Program-made: the position numbers and the translations under genes
The notes under the pieces: model-generated
The model's database searches: none
What the model saw: only the letters and a program-made list of their open reading frames with translations
What the model was told of the DNA's origin: nothing
In this document: positions 46,672-55,164 of the stretch, one piece after another
How positions within the stretch are numbered: position 1 is the stretch's first letter
Layout: each line of letters opens with the position of its first letter
Source: Versatilivorator sp963663845
Lineage (GTDB): Bacteria > Acidobacteriota > Terriglobia > Versatilivoradales > Versatilivoraceae
Length of the DNA: 64,000 nt
Assembly (NCBI GenBank): GCA_963663845.2
Contig: OY760650.2
Location: 434,001-498,000 of the forward strand
Direction: 5' to 3'

Positions 46672-48519
46672 TCAAATTTCGGTAGGCCAGATTGTCTCAG
46701 CAACGCTCCGATAAAGACGCTGACGCTGCATCAGGTCGCTCTTTCGAAACTCGTCGTGTGGGCGAAAGTCCAACTCCAGACGTTTGCACATACTTGTAAA
46801 GTTGGGATTGTTCTCGTAAGTAATGCGACAGAGTGACTTGGCCAGCAGGTTCTCCGCGACATAGTGCTCGAGCTTCTCCTCATAGCGCATCGATCCCAAA
46901 CTCTGGTTCCTTCCTTGCTGGATCAGAAGAAGGCCACCTACCAGGTTTCGGCATCTGCGGAACTCGTCCCGCTGATCAAATTCTTCACGGTGGTCTGCGA
47001 ATCTGTCAGCCCAAATGTGTTCTATTTCAAACGGTTTACCGTCGATTTCATCGTAGTACGTGGCAAAGGAGGTGCTGTAACCTGACTCCTTCTCGATGTA
47101 GGCTGTGATCCGCGCAAGTAGAAACTTTACAAAGCGCTTATTCTGTCCATGCATTCCGAAGCCATCCATTCCACTCCACTTCTCGCTCATCTCATGCAAT
47201 CGATCTCGGAGGATGGACCGAAGCTTGAAGACATTCTTGCCTCGAATATCCTTTACCAGCGTGTACATGGTGTAGCGAATAGAACTCGCGGCGAACCTGC
47301 GGTAGTTGACGGAACGACGGACGGCAAACGTCTCGATGAAGTGCGCAACTAGATTGAGTTTCGCGGTCACCGTTTCCTCATCGTCGTCTATGGTTAGCGG
47401 CGCCATCATTAGTGGGAAACTCAGTGAATTAGCAATCCCCCATCTACGGATGTAGTAGATGTGCTCTAAGCCATTGGTCAATGTATTCTGCGCTCCCAGG
47501 ATCTTGAAGTACGCATTCAAAAAGAAACGAAAGTCGCCGTCGAGAAACTGTCTGAGTCCCTGAGACAAATCAACGTCCAGTCGCAGTTTGTCTGAGTTAT
47601 CCCGAAACCACGTATGGAAACGCGTACCAATTTTTTCGAAGTCCTCGTTTTGCGAACCGGCAGCTCCCATTCGAATCGTGTCAGCGTACTGGCTGCGAAG
47701 CCATGCCTGAAAGAATCTCTGATCTTCGTCCTTGCTCCATTTGTGCAGTTCTTGGACGGCTTCTTTCCATCTGACGTTGGTTTCGCGGCGGAGAGCTGGA
47801 TCTTGAATATTCGAAAGGATGTACCCCTTGAGCATCTCCGTTGACGTCAGATTCAAACCACGGTCGTTCATGGTCTCGAATATGGTGTAAGCGTTTTCCT
47901 CGTTGTAGGCGATAATCTCGACGAGTACGACGTTGTGCCGTAACCAGTCGAGAAAGTACGGCAGCGTTCTGTTCCTCAGTTCTTCTGGAAATGCCTGGAC
48001 AATATCCTCGTATCGCCGTGCCATGTTGACCGTGGACTCGTCATCAGCGTCCCTTGTCTCGTATGTGCCCGAGTTGAAGAGTTGCTCCAGACACCGCTCC
48101 CTCTCCGGAACGTCGAGATTGAAGGACTTTACGCCTCTGTGATCTGAATAAATCATTGGCTCGAGCCGTTCATCGAATCCGAGCTCGCCTTGCAGGTGGT
48201 TAAGATAGATGAGAAACAGCGTGAGTGAGGTCAAACGCTGCTGACCGTCGATGATGCTGCGGCCCCTGTCACGCTCAATGAACACGAGCGGGCCCAAGTA
48301 GTAGCTGTTGTAGTCCGCTCCCGCTGTCCGGCTGTCGCCTTCGCTATATTCATCCAGAAACGCCGATGTGAGGTCGGTGATCAGCTGCTCGATATGCGAC
48401 TGTTCCCAACTGAATTCGCGCTGGAAATAGTCTACTGCGTACTTCTTGCCGTCGAGGATGTCTGCAATTGTGCGATCATTGGCATCGATCTTGTTTGTGT
48501 GGCGCGTCATGTTTTCCAT
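46672..48519 (-). CDS. DUF262/DUF1524 protein (GmrSD-like type IV restriction enzyme)
   Basis: A 615-residue single-chain protein. The DUF262 (GmrS-like, NTP-using) half has YFQREFSWEQ near residue 31 and DGQQRLTSLT at 91-100. The C-terminal DUF1524 half carries the HNH-type motif IEHIW (E500, H501) with a following NLVGGLLLI. GmrSD enzymes cleave DNA with modified (glucosylated) cytosines and defend against phage. It could start at 48510, where AGGA has better spacing. It converges with the methyltransferase at 45469, with element E copy 1 between them. If that methyltransferase marks host DNA, this pair may be an unusual functional unit, but nothing proves it. Confidence 0.85.
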   Translation of the reverse strand: MENMTRHTNKIDANDRTIADILDGKKYAVDYFQREFSWEQSHIEQLITDLTSAFLDEYSEGDSRTAGADYNSYYLGPLVFIERDRGRSIIDGQQRLTSLTLFLIYLNHLQGELGFDERLEPMIYSDHRGVKSFNLDVPERERCLEQLFNSGTYETRDADDESTVNMARRYEDIVQAFPEELRNRTLPYFLDWLRHNVVLVEIIAYNEENAYTIFETMNDRGLNLTSTEMLKGYILSNIQDPALRRETNVRWKEAVQELHKWSKDEDQRFFQAWLRSQYADTIRMGAAGSQNEDFEKIGTRFHTWFRDNSDKLRLDVDLSQGLRQFLDGDFRFFLNAYFKILGAQNTLTNGLEHIYYIRRWGIANSLSFPLMMAPLTIDDDEETVTAKLNLVAHFIETFAVRRSVNYRRFAASSIRYTMYTLVKDIRGKNVFKLRSILRDRLHEMSEKWSGMDGFGMHGQNKRFVKFLLARITAYIEKESGYSTSFATYYDEIDGKPFEIEHIWADRFADHREEFDQRDEFRRCRNLVGGLLLIQQGRNQSLGSMRYEEKLEHYVAENLLAKSLCRITYENNPNFTSMCKRLELDFRPHDEFRKSDLMQRQRLYRSVAETIWPTEI

Positions 48520-48829
48520 TCCTAGTCGCGGATCAGTTTCTGTACAACCATGATCACGGTCCTAGTCCTTGAACGGCCCGCTTCCTGCTGCGTACGACCA
48601 TCCAAATCCACCTTCGACTGACTCACCTGCCAAGAGTGTCATCCTACGGCATCACCCCAGCACATTACAAGGTGGGGCTGGCGCACCGCCAAGGTGACCC
48701 CACGCTACCAGATTTGAGGCGACCTGTAAGTCGGAAGGTCCGAATCACGCCCATTTCCCCTCATCCCTGCCTCTCCCAAACGCCCTCTCGGTCCGATGTT
48801 CCGAAACTGCTGCGGCGGCGTCCGTGGGG
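48520..48829. other. intergenic, no gene seen
   Basis: 310 bp between the DUF262 start and the predicted promoter at 48830. It contains part of a 131-codon plus-strand frame (48636-49031) whose composition is not protein-like. No repeat was seen. Confidence 0.4.
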
Positions 48830-48858
48830 TTCAAACTCCAGTGGTTTGGTGCTATACT
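48830..48858 (+). promoter_or_regulatory. predicted promoter of the methyltransferase-endonuclease operon
   Basis: TTCAAA (48830-48835) and TATACT (48853-48858) are separated by 17 bp. The -10 box matches at 5 of 6 positions and the -35 box at 4. Transcription would start near 48865, right at the first arm of the inverted repeat 48867-48935. Confidence 0.45.
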
Positions 48859-48866
48859 GTGTTGGT

Positions 48867-48935
48867 ATCGGTTCTCCTTACGGGATGTGGTTAACTCCTT
48901 TTATAAGAGTATTTTATCAGATCCAGAGAACCGAT
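48867..48935 (+). promoter_or_regulatory. leader inverted repeat upstream of the methyltransferase
   Basis: ATCGGTTCTC (48867-48876) and GAGAACCGAT (48926-48935) are a perfect 10-bp inverted repeat, 49 bp apart, around an AT-rich centre. In RNA the right arm would cover the first bases of the small-frame ATG at 48934. It could be an operator for a controller protein or a regulatory hairpin. Confidence 0.45.
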
Positions 48936-49104
48936 GCACCTACCTCATGGCGAGAATTGCGGGCCAGGTCAGAACGAAACAAATCGGGTCTCAATGGAAG
49001 TGAAATCCGATGGGAACGTTCGCGTGTATGAATTCGAGCGCATGCCCAATCAGGCGGTGCGTACGGGGCGTGATCCAAACTCTGCTCTCTGGTACGCGGC
49101 GTAG
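48934..49104 (+). CDS. possible small protein upstream of the methyltransferase
   Basis: A 56-codon frame from ATG 48934 to TAG 49102-49104; a second ATG lies at codon 21. The second half reads MEVKSDGNVRVYEFERMPNQ and looks like real beta-hairpin sequence. It lies downstream of the predicted promoter and 54 bp before the methyltransferase. It has no helix-turn-helix, so it is not a classic restriction controller (C) protein. It may be a leader peptide or a chance frame. Confidence 0.3.
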   Translation: MHLPHGENCGPGQNETNRVSMEVKSDGNVRVYEFERMPNQAVRTGRDPNSALWYAA

Positions 49105-49158
49105 CGACATGCGGCCGTCCCGGGCCGTTAGCCCAACGCTCGCGTTGCTCTGACACCG

Positions 49159-50634
49159 ATGCAAAACGAACAGAAGACGCTCGGGGCGTATTTCACACCC
49201 ACGGCCGTCGCCGAGGCGCTTGTGAGATGGGTCGTTCGGCATCCGGGCGACGTTCTGCTCGATCCGTCCTGCGGTGACGGCCGGTTTGTCGCGCGTCATA
49301 CGAACAGCGTCGGCATCGAGCGCGATCCGGCATGGGCCGTCGAAGCGCGCCAGAGGGCGCCGAATGCGACGGTTGTGCGGGGCGACTTTTTCGAGTGGGC
49401 GGCCGACGACTGCCGCCGATTCGATTGTGCGGCAGGCAATCCGCCGTTCATTCGGTATCAGCGATTCAAGGGTGGGACTCGGAAAGCCGCACTCGACTAC
49501 TGCCGCCGCCTGGGTATCTTCTTTAGCGCGCTGTCGTCTTCGTGGGCGCCGTTTATCGTCGCCGCCGCCAGCAAGCTCCGCGCGGGCGGTCGGATTGCTT
49601 TCGTCGTGCCTGCGGAGATCGGGCACGCACCGTACGCGAAGCCGCTGATGGAGTACCTGCTCGCCAATTTCGGCTACGTGCAGGTCGTCGCCATCAGGGA
49701 AAAAATTTTTCCGCGGCTATCGGAAGACTGCTGGCTATTGTTCGCGGATGACGCGGGATCGCACACGGACGGCATTCGCCTGTCGAAGCTGGAACGTTTC
49801 GATGCGGGCACGATGCCCCCGGCTGATTTCGAGATGGTGCCTGTGGAACTCTGGCGCGGCCATTGGCGCGGCCGGCTACGGGCGTTCCTGTTGCCGTCTC
49901 GCATCCGGAACCTCTATGAACGCGTGGCCGAAGATCCGGCTGCGATCCGGCTCGGCGGCATTGCCGAGATCGGCATCGGCTATGTTAGCGGCGCGAACGG
50001 GTTTTTCCATCTGCGCCCTTCCGACGCTGGCCGTTTACAGATCCCCGACGAGTTCCTCATGCCGTCCATCAGGAACAGCCGCTATGTCAACGGCGCCGCC
50101 ATAGACCACCGTGACATTCAGCGGTGGATCGCGAATGACGAGCCAATCTTCCTGCTACGAATACCGCCGCACGCACCTGTGCCGTCTACGGTTCAGGCGT
50201 ATCTCAACGCTTCTGAAGGGCGCCGGGCCAGGGCGTCCTACAAATGCCGCAACCGTACGCCGTGGTATACAGTTCCCGATGTTCGCCGTCCTGCGTTCGT
50301 CCTCACCTACATGAGTGGTCGGTCGCCTGCGCTGGTTGCGAATCACGGCCGATGCACGTGCACCAACGCACTTCTAGCAGTAGACCCCCGGTCCGGGCTG
50401 TTCGACCACGGAGGTCGTTTTGAGAGTGAGCGGCTCTTGGCAGCATGGAATTCGCCATTCAGGCAACTGAGTTGCGAACTCGAAGGACACCCACTCGGCG
50501 GCGGGATGCTCAAGCTCGAGCCTGGAGAGGCGCGGAACGTGCTGTTGGCGCCAGATGTCGTGATCGACGACGGCGATGATGTCCTGCTGGACGAGGGTAT
50601 CGAATTGATGAGGCAATGGAGGCACGTGGCGTGA
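49159..50634 (+). CDS. N6-adenine DNA methyltransferase (gamma-class, M.TaqI/Eco57I-like)
   Basis: A 491-residue protein. The SAM site is VLLDPSCGDGRFVA (residues 32-45) and the catalytic motif is NPPFIRYQ (94-101), the order of gamma-class m6A enzymes. The first residues (KTLGAYFTPTAVAEALVRWV) match the usual head of type II/IIG methylases. The C-terminal 200 residues should hold the target recognition domain. Its stop overlaps the GTG start of the next gene as GTGA. The last 92 codons are duplicated at 54468-54745. Together with the following gene it looks like a type II restriction-modification operon. Confidence 0.88.
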   Translation: MQNEQKTLGAYFTPTAVAEALVRWVVRHPGDVLLDPSCGDGRFVARHTNSVGIERDPAWAVEARQRAPNATVVRGDFFEWAADDCRRFDCAAGNPPFIRYQRFKGGTRKAALDYCRRLGIFFSALSSSWAPFIVAAASKLRAGGRIAFVVPAEIGHAPYAKPLMEYLLANFGYVQVVAIREKIFPRLSEDCWLLFADDAGSHTDGIRLSKLERFDAGTMPPADFEMVPVELWRGHWRGRLRAFLLPSRIRNLYERVAEDPAAIRLGGIAEIGIGYVSGANGFFHLRPSDAGRLQIPDEFLMPSIRNSRYVNGAAIDHRDIQRWIANDEPIFLLRIPPHAPVPSTVQAYLNASEGRRARASYKCRNRTPWYTVPDVRRPAFVLTYMSGRSPALVANHGRCTCTNALLAVDPRSGLFDHGGRFESERLLAAWNSPFRQLSCELEGHPLGGGMLKLEPGEARNVLLAPDVVIDDGDDVLLDEGIELMRQWRHVA

Positions 50635-51533
50635 ATACCTGCGAGTGGACCTCGCTCAAGTCTGCGTTGGCCCATTTCGTCCGTTATCGCGGCAAGACTC
50701 AGAGCCAGCAACACATCAGGCCTCTTCACTGGTACGTCGCCAGTCGGCTGGTCGTCGAAGGTGGCTTTCATCCAGACGAGATTACGCCTCGCCCGCCGTT
50801 CCGCGTGGGAGGGAGTCGCAGCCGGCAGGTGTTGGTGCACGATCCGGCTCTCGGCGGAAGCGGCGAACGCACGGTCTATGGTGGTCTCAAGACCAAGAAT
50901 GTCGACGTGGTCGTGACGAAGGAAGGGATTGGCCCGGTGCTTGCCGTTTCCTGCAAGGGGGCGATTGGCGCGTTCAGGAATCTCACGAATCGGATGGAGG
51001 AAGCCGTGGGAGATTGCACGAATCTTCACATAGCCTATCCGCCCCTCGTGTATGGCTACTTGGTCATCATGCGGGCGAACCGTTCCGAGGAAGTCAGGAA
51101 GAACAGCGAACAACCTGGTCGGGAGTCCGAGCGGATACAGCTCGGTCGGCCGCTCGCGGACAACGACGTTGCGATTGACTCGGAAGGTCGACCGGTCGCG
51201 TTGGTACGACGTTTTCACGCGGCGCTTCGCGAGCTGGTCGACAGGCGTGGTATTCGAGACGACGTGAGTCGTTACGAAGCGATCGCGCTTGCGCTAGCAT
51301 CGACCCGGCCCGAACATGCCGGGAGGCCCATCGACGTATTTCCCGAACCCGACAGCCCATTGCGTTTTGAGCGGTTCTTCCAGACACTTTATCGCCAATA
51401 CGATGAACGGTTCGTCTACGGCGCGCCCGACCTCCGACACGTAACAGCTCGCAACGAATGGGCCGACGATTCTTCGGCCTTCAGCGCCGCGGTGTTGAAC
51501 GACCTGGACTATGGACCCAGAATCGACGATTGA
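50631..51533 (+). CDS. probable restriction endonuclease partner
   Basis: A 300-residue protein. The GTG at 50631 is preferred: GGAGG lies 8 bp upstream and the start overlaps the methylase stop. An ATG at 50616 is possible. The best nuclease signature is NVDVVV (D92) followed by VLAVSCKG (K109), a D...xxK arrangement with serine where glutamate is usual. No database family was recognised. Coupling to the methylase and similar size to type II enzymes support the call. A shortened copy at 54742-55164 lacks 161 codons including K109. Confidence 0.65.
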   Translation: MNTCEWTSLKSALAHFVRYRGKTQSQQHIRPLHWYVASRLVVEGGFHPDEITPRPPFRVGGSRSRQVLVHDPALGGSGERTVYGGLKTKNVDVVVTKEGIGPVLAVSCKGAIGAFRNLTNRMEEAVGDCTNLHIAYPPLVYGYLVIMRANRSEEVRKNSEQPGRESERIQLGRPLADNDVAIDSEGRPVALVRRFHAALRELVDRRGIRDDVSRYEAIALALASTRPEHAGRPIDVFPEPDSPLRFERFFQTLYRQYDERFVYGAPDLRHVTARNEWADDSSAFSAAVLNDLDYGPRIDD

Positions 51534-51707
51534 TGATTCCCCTTCTCAGGACCTCCGGATTTTCTCGTAGTCGCCCTGCAACTTGGGCAACGCCTTGCCG
51601 CGACGAGCGCTCGTCGACCTTCCCAATCGTCCCGTCTACGGCACAAGGACCCTGCGCCGTGGAACACTTGCGAGTGGTTCAAGCAGACCGTGGAACTCAA
51701 CAAGTGT
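51534..51707. other. tail of the restriction module before element E copy 2
   Basis: The first 60 bp (to about 51594) are also present after the shortened copy (to 55223). On the minus strand this block reads ALPKLQGDYEKIRRS and then stop, which looks like a C-terminus, but no start is visible. The rest shows nothing. Confidence 0.35.
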
Positions 51708-51820
51708 TGCTCTGGGGACGTTGTTAAATAGCTACGATCGGCCTTGGCTGCATTGCTTTGATTCAATAACGTCTCCTACCCGCTCTCTACAGGTTATTCC
51801 AGTAGTTCAACAACGTCCCC
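51708..51820. repeat. palindromic element E, copy 2
   Basis: Left end GCTCTGGGGACGTTGTTAAA from about 51709; right end ATTCCAGTAGTTCAACAACG followed by TCCCC to 51820. The inner part GATCGGCCTTGGCTGCATTG and ATTCAATAACGTCTCC matches copy 1. It lies 175 bp after the endonuclease gene. Confidence 0.82.
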
Positions 51821-52127
51821 TACTTGCCCCCCCTGTGGAGCGCCCCCTGAAATCGCGCCTCGATCGGCACGGAGGAGAGGCGGAAGTAATATTCGTTCCT
51901 CCCTCGTCGCAGGTTCGCTCCCATTCCTCACAAAAAAGACTGTAACCTCTGATTTCCATGGATTATCGGTTTGCGTGGTTCGATAGATGCCCCCAAACAT
52001 TCCCCACGATTTGTCACTCTGGGGCGGTGAGCCACAGGGCCTCTTGCCACAGACTCTTGAGGAAGGTGTCTACTTTAATCGAGAAGGATCCGCCTTCGGT
52101 CTGCTAAAACTGGTTATCCTTGTGTCG
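51821..52127. other. intergenic, no gene seen
   Basis: About 300 bp between element E copy 2 and the end of the nuclease candidate. A 71-codon plus-strand frame (51987-52202) overlaps the end of that gene and is not credible. No repeat was seen. Confidence 0.4.
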
Positions 52128-53042
52128 TCAACCACCGAAGTCTCCGACAGCCAAATACGCCTCTCCCGTTTGGGACGCGTGTCGACGAACCCGGTCAATT
52201 AGGTCGCCAAATCCCATGATGCCGCCCAGAACCAAATACAAATGACTGTGATCCAGCAGCAACATCGGTGTACGGTCACCGGAGGCTCCCTGCTTAGCCA
52301 CTGATGAGTAGCCAGAGATTGAAACTATCACCCCCATAGTGTTGTCGGCTTTGGTCGTGATCTTCTTGTAGAACGAATCGATGTCGGTTACATCAGCCTG
52401 TGCCGCCGTGAATTTCAATTCCACGAGATAGGTTGTTCCAGACACGGTCAGCGATCCGTCAATCTGGCGGCCATTGTGGACGTATGGCTCGCGTTTCGGG
52501 ATTTCGGAGAAGTCCAGCAACTTATAGAACCATTTCTGAAAGTCGTAACCGGCTTCTTGTTTGCCCAGTGACTCCGCAAGAGCGTTCAGTCTGTCATTGA
52601 GGTCGCGTAGAGTCTGTTGGGACTTGGTCGCCTGACGCCGTCGTTCGGCGAACCTCTTCCGCGCCGCGACCTTGTCCTCCTCCGATTGAATCTCTTCCTG
52701 CTGCTTCGAGTGATAGCGCCGCAGTTGTGAGACGGCATCGTGGGCCTCCCTCAGCTTGGCAGCCGAATCCTCCCAGTTCTTGAGATCTGGAAAGGACTCC
52801 TGTTCCATCAGAAAACCAGCCATCCTCACCACGCCCGAGCGGCCGCTGTCGCTCTTCGGAAGCTCGCGAAACAGTCTGTCAAGCACATCTCGTTTTGACT
52901 CATCGGGACCCCAACTCTGGAGAAATCGCCCCGATACACCACATTGTCGCAGGAAATTGGCCAGAGCCTTGCGTCTCCAAAATGACTTGAGGCACGCCTC
53001 GTGCACCAGCGATATGTAGTGCGGTGTGAGTCTTGTCTTCAT
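52128..53042 (-). CDS. PD-(D/E)XK nuclease candidate with coiled-coil linker
   Basis: A 304-residue protein. Residues 1-85 are helical and basic. Residues 90-165 form a charged coiled coil (SKQQEEIQSEEDKVAARKRF). Residues 165-290 are a restriction-endonuclease-like fold: RQIDGSLTV (D195) and YLVELKF (E208, K210) make a complete PD-(D/E)XK core. The end is hydrophobic and mixed (LYLVLGGIMGFGDLIDRV). GGAAG lies upstream of the ATG. It stands between two copies of element E and has no methylase next to it, so it may be a modification-dependent or abortive nuclease. No named system was recognised. Confidence 0.68.
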   Translation of the reverse strand: MKTRLTPHYISLVHEACLKSFWRRKALANFLRQCGVSGRFLQSWGPDESKRDVLDRLFRELPKSDSGRSGVVRMAGFLMEQESFPDLKNWEDSAAKLREAHDAVSQLRRYHSKQQEEIQSEEDKVAARKRFAERRRQATKSQQTLRDLNDRLNALAESLGKQEAGYDFQKWFYKLLDFSEIPKREPYVHNGRQIDGSLTVSGTTYLVELKFTAAQADVTDIDSFYKKITTKADNTMGVIVSISGYSSVAKQGASGDRTPMLLLDHSHLYLVLGGIMGFGDLIDRVRRHASQTGEAYLAVGDFGG

Positions 53043-53081
53043 CCAATACTTCCGATCACGTCTTCCTAATCCTGTCTGCTT

Positions 53082-53246
53082 CTAGTTCCTCGTGAAGGTG
53101 GCATCTCCTCCGCCTTCACCGGAATCGAACAATGACTTCAAGGTGTGACCCAGCACATGGTTGTCGCGCAACGCCTGCGTAGCGTCGAGGCTAGACGACC
53201 TTGCGGACCTAAAGAAATCGATGATGGTCTGGATGCGTCTTGGCAT
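53082..53246 (-). CDS. possible small protein upstream of the nuclease candidate
   Basis: A 54-codon frame from ATG 53246 to TAG 53084-53082. It starts MPRRIQTIIDFFRSARSSSL and ends GGDATFTRN, with natural helical composition. It has no ribosome site: the ATG lies only 16 bp from element E copy 3, so the element may have cut off the 5' end of a longer gene. It ends 39 bp before the nuclease start. Confidence 0.35.
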   Translation of the reverse strand: MPRRIQTIIDFFRSARSSSLDATQALRDNHVLGHTLKSLFDSGEGGGDATFTRN

Positions 53247-53261
53247 GAGGGGGACGGAGTG

Positions 53262-53385
53262 GGGGACGTTGTTGAATTACTGGAATTACAACGATCGGTC
53301 TCTGCTGAATGGCTTTGGTTCAACAACGTCTCCTATGCGCTCTGCGCAAGTTATTCCAGTAATTCAACAACGTCCCCAGAACAAC
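53262..53385. repeat. palindromic element E, copy 3 (best preserved)
   Basis: The ends are perfect 25-bp inverted repeats: 53262-53286 (starting GGGGACGTTGTTGAATTACT) and 53353-53377 (ending AATTCAACAACGTCCCC). The 66-bp centre has GATCGGTCTCTGCTGAATGG and an inner GGTTCAACAACGTCTCC, a partial extra copy of the right end. The outer flank AGAACAACC resembles copies 1 and 4. Confidence 0.9.
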
Positions 53386-53611
53386 CCCCATGCGGGGCGG
53401 ACGACTCGGGGAATCCTTGCCAACCTCCCTTCAATGTGACTTTTCAAGCGCAGTCCCCACCACAGCGGTGAGGGGAGAACCCTCTGAGATCGGCTCCGCA
53501 TCACCTTCTGTTTGCCCTTTTTGCACCGGATCAACTGGTTGCCCTCCCCCTCCTTTCATACAGAGGCTAACCCGGCTACACCCCATTGAGCCTGTCCCCG
53601 GTCGGTTCTTC
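53386..53611. other. intergenic, no gene seen
   Basis: 226 bp between element E copy 3 and the end of the zinc-ribbon gene. No credible frame or repeat. Confidence 0.4.
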
Positions 53612-54325
53612 TCAGTCGTCGCTTAGAAGCCGCCATCCCCGTAACCATGCATGGACTTCTTGCCATTCCCGTCTCGGAATCTGCTCGATCGGCGTGCCTG
53701 CCACCTCTTCACAATAGAACGTGAACGCATCGTCGCCCGTAGGGCTTTCTCTACCCGGGTTTTTCTTCCTCCACTCCACACGCCATTTCGCGAATTTGCT
53801 GTAGGTTGCAGCTTTCGCTTCAGCGTCTGTCATATTCTCTCCTCCTTCTTGCTTCAAAGGCCTCGCGGCAGTGCAAATAACATCCAGAGCCTTATCCGCA
53901 CTAAGACAACCACGCTTGACCATCTGCGCTACCAGATTGAGTACCGCCTCTGCGGTGAACACTGGGGGGCCACCCGGACCATGGCCCATCTTGAGGCGAC
54001 CGCCTTGTGCTCGGGTGTCCTTGTAGTAGCAGAACCACACGTCGTCGGGGTCTTCGTCCGGAGTGTAGCTCACGAGGAAGGCAAACGGTTGATAGGTGTT
54101 GTTGCTATCGTGCAGGCTCGGTCGGATGACTCCTCTTAAATACGGATTCCACACCCCCTGCGGGTCACCTTTTTGAAGTTTGAATTTCTTCTCGATATAT
54201 CCGCTGCTCTTGCAATGCCCGCAGAGAATCCACCCTTGATCGTCCAGGTGCTCCTCCATAAGTTTGACAATATTTGCCGGGTTACTCACCTTGCCGCAAT
54301 TGGTGCATTCGATGGGCCATGCCAT
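53612..54325 (-). CDS. zinc-ribbon protein of unknown function
   Basis: A 237-residue protein. Two CxxC knuckles (C7/C10 in ECTNCGK, C35/C38 in LCGHCKS) should bind one zinc near the N-terminus. The middle (residues 60-130) is aromatic and beta-rich: YQPFAFLVSYTPDEDPDDVW then FCYYKDTRAQGGRLKMGHGP. The C-terminal third is helical (AKWRVEWRKKNPGRESPTGD). There is no signal or membrane segment. No family was recognised. It sits in the island between two copies of element E, so it may be a defence accessory or a phage-derived gene. Confidence 0.6.
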   Translation of the reverse strand: MAWPIECTNCGKVSNPANIVKLMEEHLDDQGWILCGHCKSSGYIEKKFKLQKGDPQGVWNPYLRGVIRPSLHDSNNTYQPFAFLVSYTPDEDPDDVWFCYYKDTRAQGGRLKMGHGPGGPPVFTAEAVLNLVAQMVKRGCLSADKALDVICTAARPLKQEGGENMTDAEAKAATYSKFAKWRVEWRKKNPGRESPTGDDAFTFYCEEVAGTPIEQIPRREWQEVHAWLRGWRLLSDD

Positions 54326-54416
54326 AGGGGCCTCCCTTTATTCCAAAGTCTGGTAATTGGAGCTTGGTGGACCATCATACGCACAGCCTGACCACAAGAT
54401 CTTGTAGTAGAATTTA

Positions 54417-54466
54417 GCACTCTCTACAAGTTATTCCAATAATTCAACAACGTCCCCAGAGCAACC
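54417..54466. repeat. palindromic element E, copy 4 (right half only)
   Basis: CACTCTCTACAAGTTATTCC, then AATAATTCAACAACGTCCCC (to 54457) and AGAGCAACC match the right end of copies 1-3. The left half is missing. It abuts the duplicated methyltransferase fragment that begins at about 54468. Confidence 0.75.
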
Positions 54467-54467
54467 C

Positions 54468-54745
54468 CGTGCACCAACGCACTTCTGGCAGTAGACCCCC
54501 GGTCCGGGCTGTTCGACCACCAAGGTCGTTTCGAGAGTGAGCGGCTCTTGGCAGCATGGAATTCGCCATTCAGGCAACTAAGTTGCGAACTCGAAGGACA
54601 TCCACTCGGCGGCGGGATGCTCAAGCTCGAGCCTGGAGAAGCGCGGAACGTGCTGCTGGCGCCAGATGTCGTGATCGACGACGGCGATGATGTCCTGCTA
54701 GACGAGGGTATCGAATTGATGAGGCAATGGAGGCACGTGGCGTGA
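54468..54745 (+). pseudogene. duplicated 3' fragment of the m6A methyltransferase
   Basis: 278 bp matching 50357-50634 at about 97% by eye (9 differences counted). It encodes the last 92 codons of the methylase with few amino-acid changes, so most differences are silent. It has no start codon or catalytic motifs. The left boundary lies right after element E copy 4. Confidence 0.85.
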
Positions 54746-55164
54746 ATTCCTGCGAGTGGACCTCGCTCAGGTCTGCGTTGGCCCATTTTGTCCGCTATCG
54801 CGGCAAAACTCAGAGCCAGCAACACATCAGGCCGATTCACTGGTACGTTGCCAGTCGGCTCGTCGTCGAAGGTGGCTTCCATCCAGATGAGATAGTGCCT
54901 CGCCCCCCATTCCGCGTCCGAGGGAGTCGCAGCCGGCAGGCGTTGGTGCACGATCCGGCTCTCGGCGGAACCGGCGAACGCACGGTCTACGGTGGACTCA
55001 AGACCAAGGATGTCGACGTGGTCGTGACAGATCAACGATTCGTCTACGGCGCGCCCGACCTCCGACACGTAACAGCTCGCAACGAATGGGCCAACGATTC
55101 TTCGGCCTTCAGCGCCGCGGTGTTGAACGACCTGGACTATGGACCCAGAATCGATGATCGATGA
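54742..55164 (+). pseudogene. shortened copy of the restriction endonuclease
   Basis: A copy of 50631-51533 with a 483-bp internal gap: after VDVVVT (55028) the sequence jumps to QRFVYGAPDLRH. The gap equals 161 codons, so the frame stays open and could make 140 residues. The deleted part holds the presumed catalytic lysine K109, so the product should be inactive as a nuclease. The N-terminal 96 residues differ from the parent at only about 8 positions. A stop-shifting base gain near 55160 adds one residue. Homology goes on to 55223, just before vapC. Confidence 0.82.

Noticed and set aside
48636..49031. 131-codon plus-strand frame upstream of the methyltransferase
   Set aside because: Composition is not protein-like, there is no ribosome site, and it crosses the predicted promoter.
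46550..54466. Element E as integron attC sites between gene cassettes
   Set aside because: GTTGAAT and ATTCAAC fit the attC core consensus, but their order in each element is the reverse of an attC site (GTTRRRY first, RYYYAAC last). Genes lie in both orientations and no integrase is visible.
46550..54466. Repeats as a CRISPR array
   Set aside because: Copies are kilobases apart with genes between them, and there are no short regular spacers or cas genes.
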